A stretch of DNA of 23,844 nucleotides from Bigelowiella natans CCMP2755. Its lineage: Eukaryota > Cercozoa > Chlorarachniophyceae. The stretch is taken from NCBI GenBank assembly GCA_000320545.1, contig ADNK01001949.1, positions 95,001 through 118,844 on the forward strand, in the 5' to 3' direction. This document shows positions 1-9,348 of this stretch, piece by piece (the stretch's first letter is position 1; every line of letters starts with the position of its first letter). The notes below the pieces were generated by a model, which saw nothing but the letters and a program-made list of their open reading frames with translations, made no database searches and was not told where the DNA came from. Made by a program: the position numbers and the translations under genes.

Positions 1-303
1 ACGAGGCGAATCTTATTGGCTTTAACTAGTTAAGAAAGGGCGTAGAGATTTGTCGGACGTATGAAATAGGTCCTATTTTTTAGATATTTTGATATTTTCT
101 CAGACGACAGGCTGAAGTTGCTTTCCCCCTTCCACCCTCGGATGATTCTTCCAATTGGATTCTTCAAATCGTTCTTTCTTGTGGGCCGTGCTACGTTCTA
201 ATTTTGAAGGACGTGTTGTTCTTATCTGTGCGATGCGATGTCATCGATGCGATTGGTGCACATCTGAATGCACTTCACTTGCTAGCTAGCTTGGCAGCAT
301 GTG
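1..303. other. Left flank of the retrotransposon, no gene seen
   Basis: Only short chance open frames occur here and no splice-consistent coding segment was found. The last part carries the ctagctagc-type motif that is common in other gene-free stretches of this window (12.7-13.3 kb, 18.5-19.7 kb). This suggests that the retrotransposon landed in intergenic repeat-like DNA. The TGTG at 300-303 is the left copy of the target-site duplication. Confidence 0.6.
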
Positions 304-629
304 TGTTGCGCGTAAGGTGTTCACAGGCCGAGGCGCTACGTGCACAAGTAGGCAGGGGGGGGGAAAGGCACGTTTGCTTCCTTTTGAAGAGTTGTGTTTA
401 TTTTTATTAAAGATTATATTTTTATTAAATCGTGCACTGCGTAATCATTCGCGAAGCTTTCGCGAATGCCGCCGCACGTGGGGCAGCACACTTCCGGTGT
501 GCTGCCATGAGTCCCGCCGGAACCCACGTGCCTATGCTGTATTAATATCTACGTTATCTATATTCTATATCCGCGACAACCCCTTTGTTGTCGCACGTGA
601 CTTGTGCCCGCGTAGTGGTACGCGCTACA
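304..629 (-). repeat. 3' LTR (left copy)
   Basis: The 326-bp copy is identical to 5694-6019 (offset 5390). It starts TGTTGCG and ends GCTACA on the plus strand. On the element's own strand it holds a TATA-like stretch (gatatagaatatag, near 555-571) and, downstream of that, repeated AATAAA signals (about 398-430), an order that suits U3 promoter then R/U5 polyadenylation. Three perfect inverted repeats lie at 446-468, 482-506 and 573-594. Confidence 0.97.
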
Positions 630-640
630 CCTCCCCCAAG
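630..640 (-). other. Polypurine tract of the retrotransposon
   Basis: On the element strand the sequence CTTGGGGGAGG directly precedes the 3' LTR. A purine run abutting the 3' LTR is the usual primer for plus-strand DNA synthesis. A second purine-rich stretch (GGAAGGAAGGAAGGAG, near 652-667) lies slightly upstream and is less likely to be the primer. Confidence 0.8.
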
Positions 641-680
641 TCACGTTGCTCCTTCCTTCCTTCCTTATTCCCTTAGACCT

Positions 681-3600
681 TCATCGCTTTCGGAACTTCA
701 CCAACCACCAGGTAATAGATTCCTCTCTAACCTTATCTCCTTTGTCGCTTACCCAGAACTCACCTTCGTCCTTAGGTTCGTGTCCATACCAGCCCTCTGC
801 ATCAAGGTCCCCCAGGACCTTATACCAGTGCTCAAAGGGTAAGTCGGGAACAGCTAGGTAGAGTAGCTGATATTTTCCGTCCTTTATTTTCATAGCTACC
901 CTCTCCATATTTCGTAATCCAGGGTAGCCTAGATAGACAATCTTCATGCGCCAATCGTCGTTCACCCTGACCTTATTGTTTCCATATTCCACATCGAACT
1001 TAGGTCGGGGTCCTAAACAAGGCATTGCTCGCTCCCACACAGTAGGGTTTACTTTAACATCCTCTAGGAGCTTCTCACCGATATCATAATTCTTTAGGTG
1101 ACTGATGTGGCGCAAGGTGACCCTGTTCCCATCATAGATGTAGTACTGCTTCCTCCCCTTCCTCTCGGTAACCTTTGCAACGCCACCCCAGAAGGGGTCT
1201 TGTTTATTTCTCGATCTCAGATTTACCTTGGCCCTAACATACTGTCCTTCCTTTAGAACTCGGCCATCGTACGGGACCTTCTCGTCTTCGCTCTCGGTAT
1301 CGTCGTCGTTGTCGTCGCCTTCTTCCCTCTCCTTATCCTTGATACCTCCCCCAGACGTGAAGGTGTCGTTTACTAACCCTTGTATCTTGTCTGGTGTGGT
1401 GCTATTTATCCTGCTTAGGTTGGCCAAGGTGCGGTGGAGTCGCTCTACCTTGGAGTTGGACTGGGCATAGTATACAGGTGAGGCATCAATATTAGGGTGT
1501 GGTAGCTGTAGAAGAGAGGTCTCATTATCCACATGTAACTTCTTTGGTATCTTGTTTATGCTAACTTCATCAGGGATAGCCTGGAGCTCAGACTCCCAGG
1601 TACGGTAGCAGTTAGTAAGCCTCTGCTTATATAAGCCTTTGTTCTTCTTAGCAACGTTGACCTTGATAATCTTTTTAACCCAGCACTTTCCAGTGGCCAC
1701 ATCAACGAAGGTAAGGTAGTGATAGCCATCGTACTTATAAACATCAATTTGCACGATATCTAAGAAGTTCCTTGCTTTGATTTTCTTAGATGCACGGCTC
1801 TTGCTGGACTCCTTGGTGGCGACGCCTGCCGCCTTCAAGCTGGAGCACCTGCAGCCACGCAGGTATGTCCTTATCTCTTTTAGCTTGTAGGGCCAGTAGT
1901 AATGGTAGAGTAGAGCAGTGATATGGTTTTCTCCTACGTGTGCAGGTCCATGGGCGGTAAAGAGAAGGGCTCCCCTGGTCCGCCGTGGCACGTAGGTACG
2001 CCTAACATTATTAGTGTATACATATATCCTATCACTAAGTACCTCATGCTTGTGTTTGTATTTATCCAGGTGTTCTTGAAGGTGCTGGAGCTCCTCTGGC
2101 TCAGGCAGGAAGTCGCCGTCCTCGAAGGTAATCGCGTTAACCATAGGGGTGACCTGGGTAGGGACTTTCTTTTCGAACAGCCTGCTGAAATAGTCAGCAA
2201 GCTGCTTGTCTCCTGGTGCGTAGACCACTGTCCTCTTGTCCCTAAACTCTTCCGTGTCCGCCCTCATAGCTGCATACTCATCGTTAGGCGCTTCGAGCTT
2301 GCGGTCGATGCCTAGGAGGGGCTTGTGGTCAGTCATTAAGGTGAAGCTGGGCACCGACAGCAGGTAGTATCTTAGTTTCCTCTGCGCCTCAGTCATGGCT
2401 TTATACTCTCCTTTTGTAGGGCTGTACTTGGCCTCAGCTGCTGTGCAGGCCCTGCCCCACACCCGTATGATCTGCTGGTCTTGGGTAAGTACAGCAGCCA
2501 TACCTAGCTTAGACCAGTCTGTCCATAGGGTAGCTGGTCTAGTAGTGTCTAGCTTAGCATTCAATAGGGTGTTGCTGCATAACTTTATTAGGTTATCGAA
2601 GTGGGCATCAAGGCCAGCCTTGGCCCACACCTTAGCGAAGCTGAGGCCTACAGAGTTCTCCTTCCGGTAAGCAGTAGTAAAAGCAGCTGCAGTCCTAGCG
2701 TAGGTAGGGGAGAACCTACGTAGTATCCAAGCTGCAGTCTGCAAGAATGACTTTAACTCCTTTGCATTCTTAGGTTTAGGGGCTTGCTGTAGTGCTGCTA
2801 CTTTCTCGGGGTTTGGGGTGATGCGGCCTTGCTCCAGGTAATATCCACACCACTTGATTCTTGTAGCTAGGAATGTACACTTCTGCAGTCTAATAGTAAA
2901 ACCGAAGTGTGCAAACCTAATAAATATATTTTCCAGGAGGAAGATCTGAGCGACGACTGTGTTGGTACATATTATGTCATCATCCACATACACAAACACA
3001 AACACCCACAACACAGACGCCATCCCATCATGTGTGTATGCCCTGTAGTTCTGACTACTGAACGCATCCCCTGATATGCTTAGGCCGTAAGGGAATACGA
3101 CGAAGTGCCACTTCCTGTGCCTGCTGGAGAACGCGGTAATGGGGCGGGAGGTTTTGTGGATGGGTGTCTGCATGTATGATTCATTTTTATCTAGGGAAGA
3201 GTAGTATTTGTATCCTATGACGTGTTCAATAACGTCATCTATCCTTGGTGTAGGTGTCTGGATCCTCTTTATTACTCGGTTGTGGCGGATGAAGTTGTGC
3301 GCCAGGCGGAAGAAAGGGTAAGTAGGTTTCTTAGCTAGCACATGTCTCACGTTCCATGGTGAGTTGCTTGGCTCTATCTTCCCTTCCTTTGCCCATTCAT
3401 TGATCTGCCACTCTATCTTTTCCCAGTCCGCTTCCGGTCGCCTATGTTCTGGGTCATTGATGATGCACTCTTCGTATCCCTTCTTTAGCTCGATCTTTAC
3501 TGGGGTAAGCTTGCTGGAGGGCTTCGTCGTCGGCTTGGTGATGTCAGAGTACTTCTCGTTTAATATTTTATTAATGTACTTTTTGCCTTTGTCGATATCC

Positions 3601-5654
3601 CAATCATCAGCTGGGGGGGTCTTGTCCAGTAGCTCCGTTATCTGTCGGATGGTCTTGCCGGGGTTCTTCTTCCGTAGCTCGGTAGGTGTAGGTAGCTTGT
3701 TGTCCGCTAGGTCCATAAACTCTAACGCATTAACGCTTGACTCAGAGGTCCACTCGTCAAGCCGTATCATGTTCTGGCTGATGGTCCTGCCTGACTTCTT
3801 TGGCAACTTAGCAAAGTATATCTTGTGATTGTAGAATGATATGATCCCCCCTAATTTTTCTAGGGCATCCTGTCCGAGGAGTAGTTCCATGGATAAAGTC
3901 ATGGCTACTCGGGTCTTGATTTGGGTCTCCGCGTCGCTGCCAGGTATCTGTAGCTTTAGCATTAGCTCACCGACGGTCTTCATGGAAGAGCTTCCGTCTG
4001 CTTGAGCATATTTACGTTCTTTCTTAGTCACTTGATCCAATAGTCCTAACCTTCTTACTGTGCTTAGGCTTATGAAGGACTTCGGCATGCTGCCACTATC
4101 CCAAAGGGCAGGTAGTTTCTTGTAGTCTCCGTAGCTGTCTTTAACTTTAACCTTGGTCATAGCAACTTTGATAGTCCTGTTAGCGTCTTCGTCATTAATG
4201 TTGCATACTCCTAAGTTCTTTATGTCGTCTAGGGTCATGGGCTTGTCTTGGTCCTGCGTTGCTGGTACTGCTGTCTTCGTCGGCGCCTGCTTAAGGTGAT
4301 CTAATATTCCGTTTATCTGCTGCTGTATAGCATTGATACTGTTCTGCTTTTTGTTCTTATATTTATTGTTCTTCCCGTTGTTGCTGCCTTGCCATTTGCT
4401 GTTGTTATATCCTTGTCCTCTGCCTTTCTTTCTCTTTAACTTCTCGTAGTGTTCGTTGAGCTGCCTGATCGTCATCCTGGGTCGTCCTTCTTTCCTGTCT
4501 CTGCAGTCTTTAGCGGTGTGTTTCCCTTTACGTGAGCAGTATCCGCAACGTCGGTTACCTTCCCTGTCCTTGTACCAGTCTCGCTGCGGCTTAATAGCGT
4601 TAATGTTTCCTATGCCAGGTACCTTAGGGCTGGTAAACTTGCGGTCCTGCTCCTGCTCGCGTAGGGATATAGCCTGCACTGCTGCCTCCATCGTGGTGTA
4701 GCCTTTCTCCGTAACGTAAGTGGATTCCTTTATCTTTAACTTGAACTCTTCAAACCTTGCCTGATCATCACCTGTGTTGTAATTAAAATCATGTAGTTCG
4801 TCGATCATATCCTGGAAGCGCGTGGCAAAGTCTCTAACAGGTTCTCTCTCATGCTGCATCATTGCTCTGTATTTTCTAATAGCCTGGGGTAGGGAGTTAG
4901 CATCCTGTTCATTTACAAAAGCCTTCATTATCGCCTCAACGTCTCGTAGCCCACTAACTGTAGTGTGTATTTTCTCTAGCTGCCTGATCCGGGTCCTGCC
5001 TGTCTCGTAAAGGTCCATGGCTTGCTTTATTATAGCTAGCCATTTGAGCTTGTCGTTTTCGGTGGGGTTAGGGGTAAAGTCGCAGAGTATACTCCTAGCG
5101 TTCTTCCACCACCTCCTTGCCTCACCTCTTTTCCCGTTGTATTTCGTTATCATAACCGGTGCTGTTTTAACAGACATGAACTGGGTGTTCCGCTGTACCG
5201 GCTGCTGCTGCTTGACGGTGCTCTGGGTCGTCCCCCGCGAGGCGCCCAGACCCCCGTCGTTCCTAAACAAAGCTGCCCACTCTGGAGGTAAGTCTGCTTC
5301 GTAATCCATGATGTCCTGCATGATAGCTGCCCAAACATCATGTGTCTGATACTTGTATTCTATCGATACTTTCAGTTTGGCGTAGTTGCTCGCCCTGGGT
5401 CGCAAGGCTCGTAATGCCATTACGACCTTCTTGCTTTCGGCGGCCACGTCCTCGTCGTCCGCCTCGTAGAAGTTCTCCAGTGCCTCTGCTGCTGCATCTG
5501 CTTTCTTAATCCCGGGTGCTGGTCCCGGCGGTGCCTGTGGAGGTGTTCCTCCTCCTTCCTTAGCGTCCGTATCGCCCTTCCTTTCCTGTTTCTGCTCGTG
5601 CCCTTGCACGGCCTGCGAGCCAAAGTCCTGCTGTTCTTCTAGCTGCTGTGACAT
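681..5654 (-). CDS. Gag-Pol polyprotein of the LTR retrotransposon
   Basis: A single 1657-residue frame makes the capsid and replication enzymes of the element. The N-terminal part is Gag-like: a proline- and acid-rich start, a helical region around residues 170-340, and a zinc knuckle near 368-383 (C-x2-C-x5-H-x4-C). An aspartic protease follows with D-S-G near 515. Reverse transcriptase has its first aspartate in SSLD (about 817) and the YVDD box near 887. RNase H has D, E and D near 1042, 1080 and 1106. Integrase has an H/H/C/C-type zinc region (about 1231-1270) and catalytic D, D, E near 1300, 1372 and 1400. After an acidic linker comes an SH3-like segment resembling the GPY/F module, then about 120 residues I do not recognise. 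The ATG at 5654 is the first in the frame and the stop lies 51 nt before the 3' LTR. Gag and Pol share one frame, with no frameshift or stop between them. Confidence 0.96.
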   Translation of the reverse strand: MSQQLEEQQDFGSQAVQGHEQKQERKGDTDAKEGGGTPPQAPPGPAPGIKKADAAAEALENFYEADDEDVAAESKKVVMALRALRPRASNYAKLKVSIEYKYQTHDVWAAIMQDIMDYEADLPPEWAALFRNDGGLGASRGTTQSTVKQQQPVQRNTQFMSVKTAPVMITKYNGKRGEARRWWKNARSILCDFTPNPTENDKLKWLAIIKQAMDLYETGRTRIRQLEKIHTTVSGLRDVEAIMKAFVNEQDANSLPQAIRKYRAMMQHEREPVRDFATRFQDMIDELHDFNYNTGDDQARFEEFKLKIKESTYVTEKGYTTMEAAVQAISLREQEQDRKFTSPKVPGIGNINAIKPQRDWYKDREGNRRCGYCSRKGKHTAKDCRDRKEGRPRMTIRQLNEHYEKLKRKKGRGQGYNNSKWQGSNNGKNNKYKNKKQNSINAIQQQINGILDHLKQAPTKTAVPATQDQDKPMTLDDIKNLGVCNINDEDANRTIKVAMTKVKVKDSYGDYKKLPALWDSGSMPKSFISLSTVRRLGLLDQVTKKERKYAQADGSSSMKTVGELMLKLQIPGSDAETQIKTRVAMTLSMELLLGQDALEKLGGIISFYNHKIYFAKLPKKSGRTISQNMIRLDEWTSESSVNALEFMDLADNKLPTPTELRKKNPGKTIRQITELLDKTPPADDWDIDKGKKYINKILNEKYSDITKPTTKPSSKLTPVKIELKKGYEECIINDPEHRRPEADWEKIEWQINEWAKEGKIEPSNSPWNVRHVLAKKPTYPFFRLAHNFIRHNRVIKRIQTPTPRIDDVIEHVIGYKYYSSLDKNESYMQTPIHKTSRPITAFSSRHRKWHFVVFPYGLSISGDAFSSQNYRAYTHDGMASVLWVFVFVYVDDDIICTNTVVAQIFLLENIFIRFAHFGFTIRLQKCTFLATRIKWCGYYLEQGRITPNPEKVAALQQAPKPKNAKELKSFLQTAAWILRRFSPTYARTAAAFTTAYRKENSVGLSFAKVWAKAGLDAHFDNLIKLCSNTLLNAKLDTTRPATLWTDWSKLGMAAVLTQDQQIIRVWGRACTAAEAKYSPTKGEYKAMTEAQRKLRYYLLSVPSFTLMTDHKPLLGIDRKLEAPNDEYAAMRADTEEFRDKRTVVYAPGDKQLADYFSRLFEKKVPTQVTPMVNAITFEDGDFLPEPEELQHLQEHLDKYKHKHEVLSDRIYVYTNNVRRTYVPRRTRGALLFTAHGPAHVGENHITALLYHYYWPYKLKEIRTYLRGCRCSSLKAAGVATKESSKSRASKKIKARNFLDIVQIDVYKYDGYHYLTFVDVATGKCWVKKIIKVNVAKKNKGLYKQRLTNCYRTWESELQAIPDEVSINKIPKKLHVDNETSLLQLPHPNIDASPVYYAQSNSKVERLHRTLANLSRINSTTPDKIQGLVNDTFTSGGGIKDKEREEGDDNDDDTESEDEKVPYDGRVLKEGQYVRAKVNLRSRNKQDPFWGGVAKVTERKGRKQYYIYDGNRVTLRHISHLKNYDIGEKLLEDVKVNPTVWERAMPCLGPRPKFDVEYGNNKVRVNDDWRMKIVYLGYPGLRNMERVAMKIKDGKYQLLYLAVPDLPFEHWYKVLGDLDAEGWYGHEPKDEGEFWVSDKGDKVREESITWWLVKFRKR

Positions 5655-5670
5655 TGTTAGTCAAATCGTT

Positions 5671-5688
5671 TCCCGTGTGTGGAAGCCA
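5671..5688 (-). other. Candidate primer-binding site
   Basis: Five nucleotides inside the 5' LTR, the element strand reads TGGCTTCCACACACGGGA. Starting with TGG is what pairing to the CCA end of a tRNA requires. The complementary plus-strand 18-mer ends in GGAAGCCA and would be the 3' end of the primer tRNA, which cannot be named from the window alone. The leader between LTR and start codon is only 39 nt, so there is little room for another site. Confidence 0.55.
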
Positions 5689-5693
5689 AAGGT

Positions 5694-6019
5694 TGTTGCG
5701 CGTAAGGTGTTCACAGGCCGAGGCGCTACGTGCACAAGTAGGCAGGGGGGGGGAAAGGCACGTTTGCTTCCTTTTGAAGAGTTGTGTTTATTTTTATTAA
5801 AGATTATATTTTTATTAAATCGTGCACTGCGTAATCATTCGCGAAGCTTTCGCGAATGCCGCCGCACGTGGGGCAGCACACTTCCGGTGTGCTGCCATGA
5901 GTCCCGCCGGAACCCACGTGCCTATGCTGTATTAATATCTACGTTATCTATATTCTATATCCGCGACAACCCCTTTGTTGTCGCACGTGACTTGTGCCCG
6001 CGTAGTGGTACGCGCTACA
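5694..6019 (-). repeat. 5' LTR (right copy)
   Basis: This is the direct repeat of 304-629, with no difference seen. On the minus strand it is the promoter-bearing 5' LTR, and its inner edge at 5694 faces the Gag-Pol start only 39 nt away. It carries the same TATA-like, AATAAA and inverted-repeat features as the left copy. The TGTG at 6020-6023 follows it. Confidence 0.97.
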
Positions 6020-6884
6020 TGTGGGCTAGCAGGGCTTGGAGAACAGCTGCTTGGCTGTGCACGCGCCGCTTGCATCCGCCACGCAATGCCAAGCTGGACC
6101 GGTGTGCGCGCACCATGCTGGCACGCATCATGCACAAGTAGAAATCTAGGAAAAGTGAGCGGCTATCGCTAGCTACCGCATGCTAGCATGACCGCTCTGG
6201 CGCTGTGGCAAATGGTGCACAAGAGATGTCCCACATTCCAGCATTGTTGCACAATTGCATTTCCTGCCACATCCCACGCTAGCACCATTCTAGCGTTACT
6301 GTGCATGTCCACCGGCATCACTGCGATGGTGTGCGATCCCATTGTTGCTAGATTGGCCCAGCAAAACCTAGCTAGCTACGCTGCTAGTTAGCAAGGCTAG
6401 CTAGACTAGCTAGCTAGATGGTGTGTTGTTCACGATAAACAGCCTACACAACGACCATCGCAACAAAGGAAAAGATGAGATCTCTCTAGCTCTGCAACTA
6501 CTCCAGCATTCTAGCACTACCTAAGCTGTGGATGTGCGCCTTCATTTTCATCTTGTTGAATGTGGCTAACTGTGTGCACATGCTAGCATACTAGCATGAG
6601 AGAATCGAGTGCATTCTATCATAGTGTGCCAGTACGGTTTTATTTGCGCATTTTACAGCGCTACACACATATCTCAGCTTCAAAATATTCATCCTTGTAC
6701 ATGTAGGACTAGGGGAGCCAAAATGTAACATTGAGAAGCTTCCTTTTTTCTTTAATAGTTTTACAACAATGATGTAACAAACTCAGACGGCACGTATGAG
6801 CTTTTGAGCACGCCAAAAGAACCACACCAAATTTCACCCATATTACGACTGCTGGTTATCTAAATAGCAGCCTTAGGTTGATTC
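6020..6884. other. Right flank of the retrotransposon, no gene seen
   Basis: The stretch is rich in gctagc, ctagctag and gcatgc words and in short chance frames. No coding segment with splice sites was found. Its composition matches the sequence left of the element, as expected if the insertion split one intergenic region. Confidence 0.5.
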
Positions 6885-6890
6885 TTTATT
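6885..6890 (-). terminator. Possible polyadenylation signal AATAAA (minus strand)
   Basis: AATAAA is read on the minus strand about 115 nt beyond the predicted terminal stop (7006-7004) of the gene model 8213-7004. It supports a transcript end here but is a short motif in AT-rich DNA. Confidence 0.35.
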
Positions 6891-7003
6891 TACATTGAGG
6901 TACTCTCGCTGCTGTCGCCGATCGTTGTCGCCGTCGTCGTTCGCTTGTACCTACTGCCGCCATAGCTTAGAATTGGCCAGGAGCTTCCTGCTGTCCACTA
7001 TGC

Positions 7004-8213
7004 TTACTGTACTGGCCACCTGTAGAACAGGACAACACATGAGAAAACAGTAAAGAAAACATCGGAAAAACATATGTGATACCTCACACAATCACTTTAA
7101 CATATATCAATAGTATCAATGGGATTTTCTAACGAAAGATTTTTCTTGTAATTCTGTAATCCTTACCCTTGCAGCGTTTTCTGAGAGAAGCAGGGCAAAG
7201 GACGTGACGTCCCTTCGCTCGGCGCGCTTTCAACACGCGACGTCCACCTAGTCAAGATGATCACGAATTAAGGTCCAGTTTATCAATATTCTTTTATAAA
7301 ATCCTAGCTTTCCTGTATTGATTTATTATAATATATAGAAAAATGTATGTTTCTCGATGTCATCGTTTCGCACTATCTTCGCGATTTCCCGCCACCATAA
7401 TTCGTAGGCATACCAGGTGTAGCACGGCGTGAGCGATATCCTGAAACCTTTTTGCGCTTGATGTTCGTGTGCTGCTCCATGGTAGATCCAAGAGACCTAT
7501 TCATTGACGTCGATTTATGATGATGACGTTGATGATGATGCTGGTGATGATGATGAATACGATTTAGAAGAAGAACAGGAAATGATAAAATAGCTTAAGT
7601 TTATATTCATGTAGATCTATAGTACCTTTTATTGTTGTTCACAACCCAGATATCCTCCCGGTTTAGCTCTGGAACGGAAACGAGGGGGGACGATACGATG
7701 GAGGGCATGGAGACAGATTGGATTGCTGGTACATTCATCATTGGATGCATCGTCCTTGGTGCTGATATTCAATAAAGGACAATGAGTCATATCCCCCAAT
7801 CCAAAATCTTTCGCAACTCCCACTTGTAAGACCTCAGTTCAAAAGTAAATAGAATTCTCTCCAACCCCAAAAAATAGGAATCATGGACCGAGATTTATTC
7901 CTAATGCATCTCGTCGAAATCGAAATTACAACAAACTATATGGCATTATCAATATGTTAGAAGCGAGGAGGGCAGCTAAAGTAAGTGACTATAAAGTTTT
8001 AATGGGAGTGAAACTCTGTGAGGGGGGTATACCACGGCACGTTGCTCCAGACATCCTATTCATAACCATAGGAACTCCTAGCTGCTGTTGCGAGCCCATA
8101 AACCATGAAGCAGTAGCAGTACATGCAACAACTGCGAATGCTGCTCCCAGAATCGTGGTGGGTTTGTACCAGCTCCGCGAGGACTGTGGGGTGAGGAGGG
8201 TGTAGGACTCCAT
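7004..8213 (-). CDS. Unrecognised spliced gene with an N-terminal membrane segment
   Basis: The best-supported part is exon 1 (8213-8033). It starts at an ATG and encodes a polar N-terminus followed by a hydrophobic segment of about 20 residues (TTILGAAFAVVACTATASWF), a signal anchor or signal peptide. Donor GTATAC joins in phase to exon 2 (7822-7646 or beyond). Exon 2 can either read on to a stop at 7629, giving a two-exon 124-residue protein, or splice in phase to 7496-7414, 7180-7167 and 7019-7004, giving 156 residues. The longer model uses canonical GT/AG sites and ends before an AATAAA. The exon 2 product has four cysteines, compatible with a secreted or lumenal domain. I do not recognise the family. 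Exon 1 is fairly convincing; the 3' part is not settled. Confidence 0.4.
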
Positions 8214-8429
8214 AATTGGGTGGCTTGTGGGCGGCGCTACTATGTAAGATTTATAGATACTCATGAAAATTTGCAAACATACAGGAATATATGGATACAT
8301 GTTACTAAGACATGAAATATTTTAATAAATCATTGTCGCACCACACAATTCCAAACAGTTATGGCGGAAGCTTCGAAGACGTATACCCCGCATTCATGGC
8401 GTTCGGTCTATTCGAGCCAAGTTCCACTT

Positions 8430-9213
8430 TCAAACAGCGGCACGGAAATTTCCATGTCGCAGCATTTGAAATAGGGCCAGAAGGCGGGGAATTGAAAAAT
8501 AATCCCGGTACCAGCAAAAGGAGCCGCTACCGATAAATTATTTTTGATTTTTGTCGGAATTCGAAAGAAGTTCGTACTTCGAACACGTGTATCTCGCACT
8601 TCTTCGCGGGTAATTGGAGCTGAAAGGAGGGGGGGGGGGCAGAGCTGCCACGGTCGCCTGAACAGCCACTTACGGGAATGCATGGGTCCGATGATGGCGA
8701 CGTTCTTCATGGGTTATCTGAAGATGTAGACCAGGTTTCATTAACATCACCTTCTACGGCTGCAGCACCATCGAGAGAAGGTACGAGTACAGCTTCATGG
8801 AAATGTTAACGCCTATCTGATTTGCCACGCTTTCGATGACAGACTTGTCACTTGTGGCGGATAGTGTTCAGGATCCGATTCCCCAAGAGATAGGTGTTAC
8901 TAGGGAAGTAGCCCGGTTGCATCGTAATATCTCCGTTGGAAAAGTGGAAGAAGTGAGAGAGGTGATAGAGGAAGCTCATCTGAAAAGCTAAATCTTCTGG
9001 TAATAATGGTGACGTTGTTGTTGTAATACAGCTATTTATGCACAAGCCAAAATTGGCAGCAGCATGTCTGGAACGAAGCTTCACAGGTAATATAGCAGAA
9101 CCGCACTCACACGCGTTGTCCCCTCTAATGATCGTCCCATCCGTATCTATGCAAGATTCAGCGGAGAACGTGCTTTGGTGGGCTATGGAGTGCAGAGAAA
9201 AAGAGGTACACAT
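8430..9213 (-). CDS. Unrecognised six-exon gene, about 148 residues
   Basis: The model is 9213-9111, 8979-8901, 8850-8769, 8717-8674, 8619-8578 and 8526-8430. All phases agree, every intron is GT-AG, and four of the five introns are 50-54 nt (the first is 131). Acceptors follow pyrimidine tracts, one with a long C run (before 8619). The protein begins MCTSFSLHS and has a motif DTDGTIIRGDNA in exon 1. It then contains a helical segment (YDKSVIESVANQIG), an arginine- and histidine-rich stretch, and a hydrophobic-aromatic C-terminus. I do not recognise a family. The regular intron size and phase agreement argue for a real gene, but some exon choices may be wrong. It lies 217 bp upstream of the next gene model in the same direction. 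Confidence 0.45.
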
Positions 9214-9348
9214 GAAACAGCGATGTAATCTGTACTCGGCTGTAGTTTTTGTGATTAGCTGACGACGTTCTTTGCAGATGTTTCCGATGATACTAAATCA
9301 CGCAATCCTATGGGCTTATAAGAGTAGGAAGTCTTATATAATTTATGC

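Larger units (their letters stand above)
304..6019 (-). mobile_element. Complete Ty3/gypsy-like LTR retrotransposon
   Basis: The element is 5716 bp and is read on the minus strand. It is bounded by two 326-bp LTRs that I read as identical base for base, each with TG...CA ends, and by a 4-bp direct repeat TGTG (300-303 and 6020-6023) that fits an integration-generated target-site duplication. One uninterrupted Gag-Pol frame fills the interior. A G-rich polypurine tract abuts the 3' LTR and a TGG-starting candidate primer-binding site lies just inside the 5' LTR. The domain order protease, reverse transcriptase, RNase H, integrase is that of Ty3/gypsy elements; Ty1/copia has integrase before reverse transcriptase. 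Identical LTRs and an intact frame imply a recent insertion. There is no envelope-like gene. Confidence 0.96.

Noticed and set aside
299-676. 125-codon plus-strand frame, repeated near 5677-6141
   Set aside because: Both lie in the two LTR copies and simply repeat because the LTRs are identical. They oppose the element's coding strand.
7629-7823. Independent 64-codon minus-strand gene
   Set aside because: It has no ATG start and joins in phase to the upstream exon at 8213-8033, so it is better treated as an exon of that model.
8650-8710. FAD-binding Rossmann start suggested by KNVAIIG on the minus strand
   Set aside because: The required glycines after IIG are absent, and the phase of the following exon does not give the VFE segment. 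Another frame fits the neighbouring exons.
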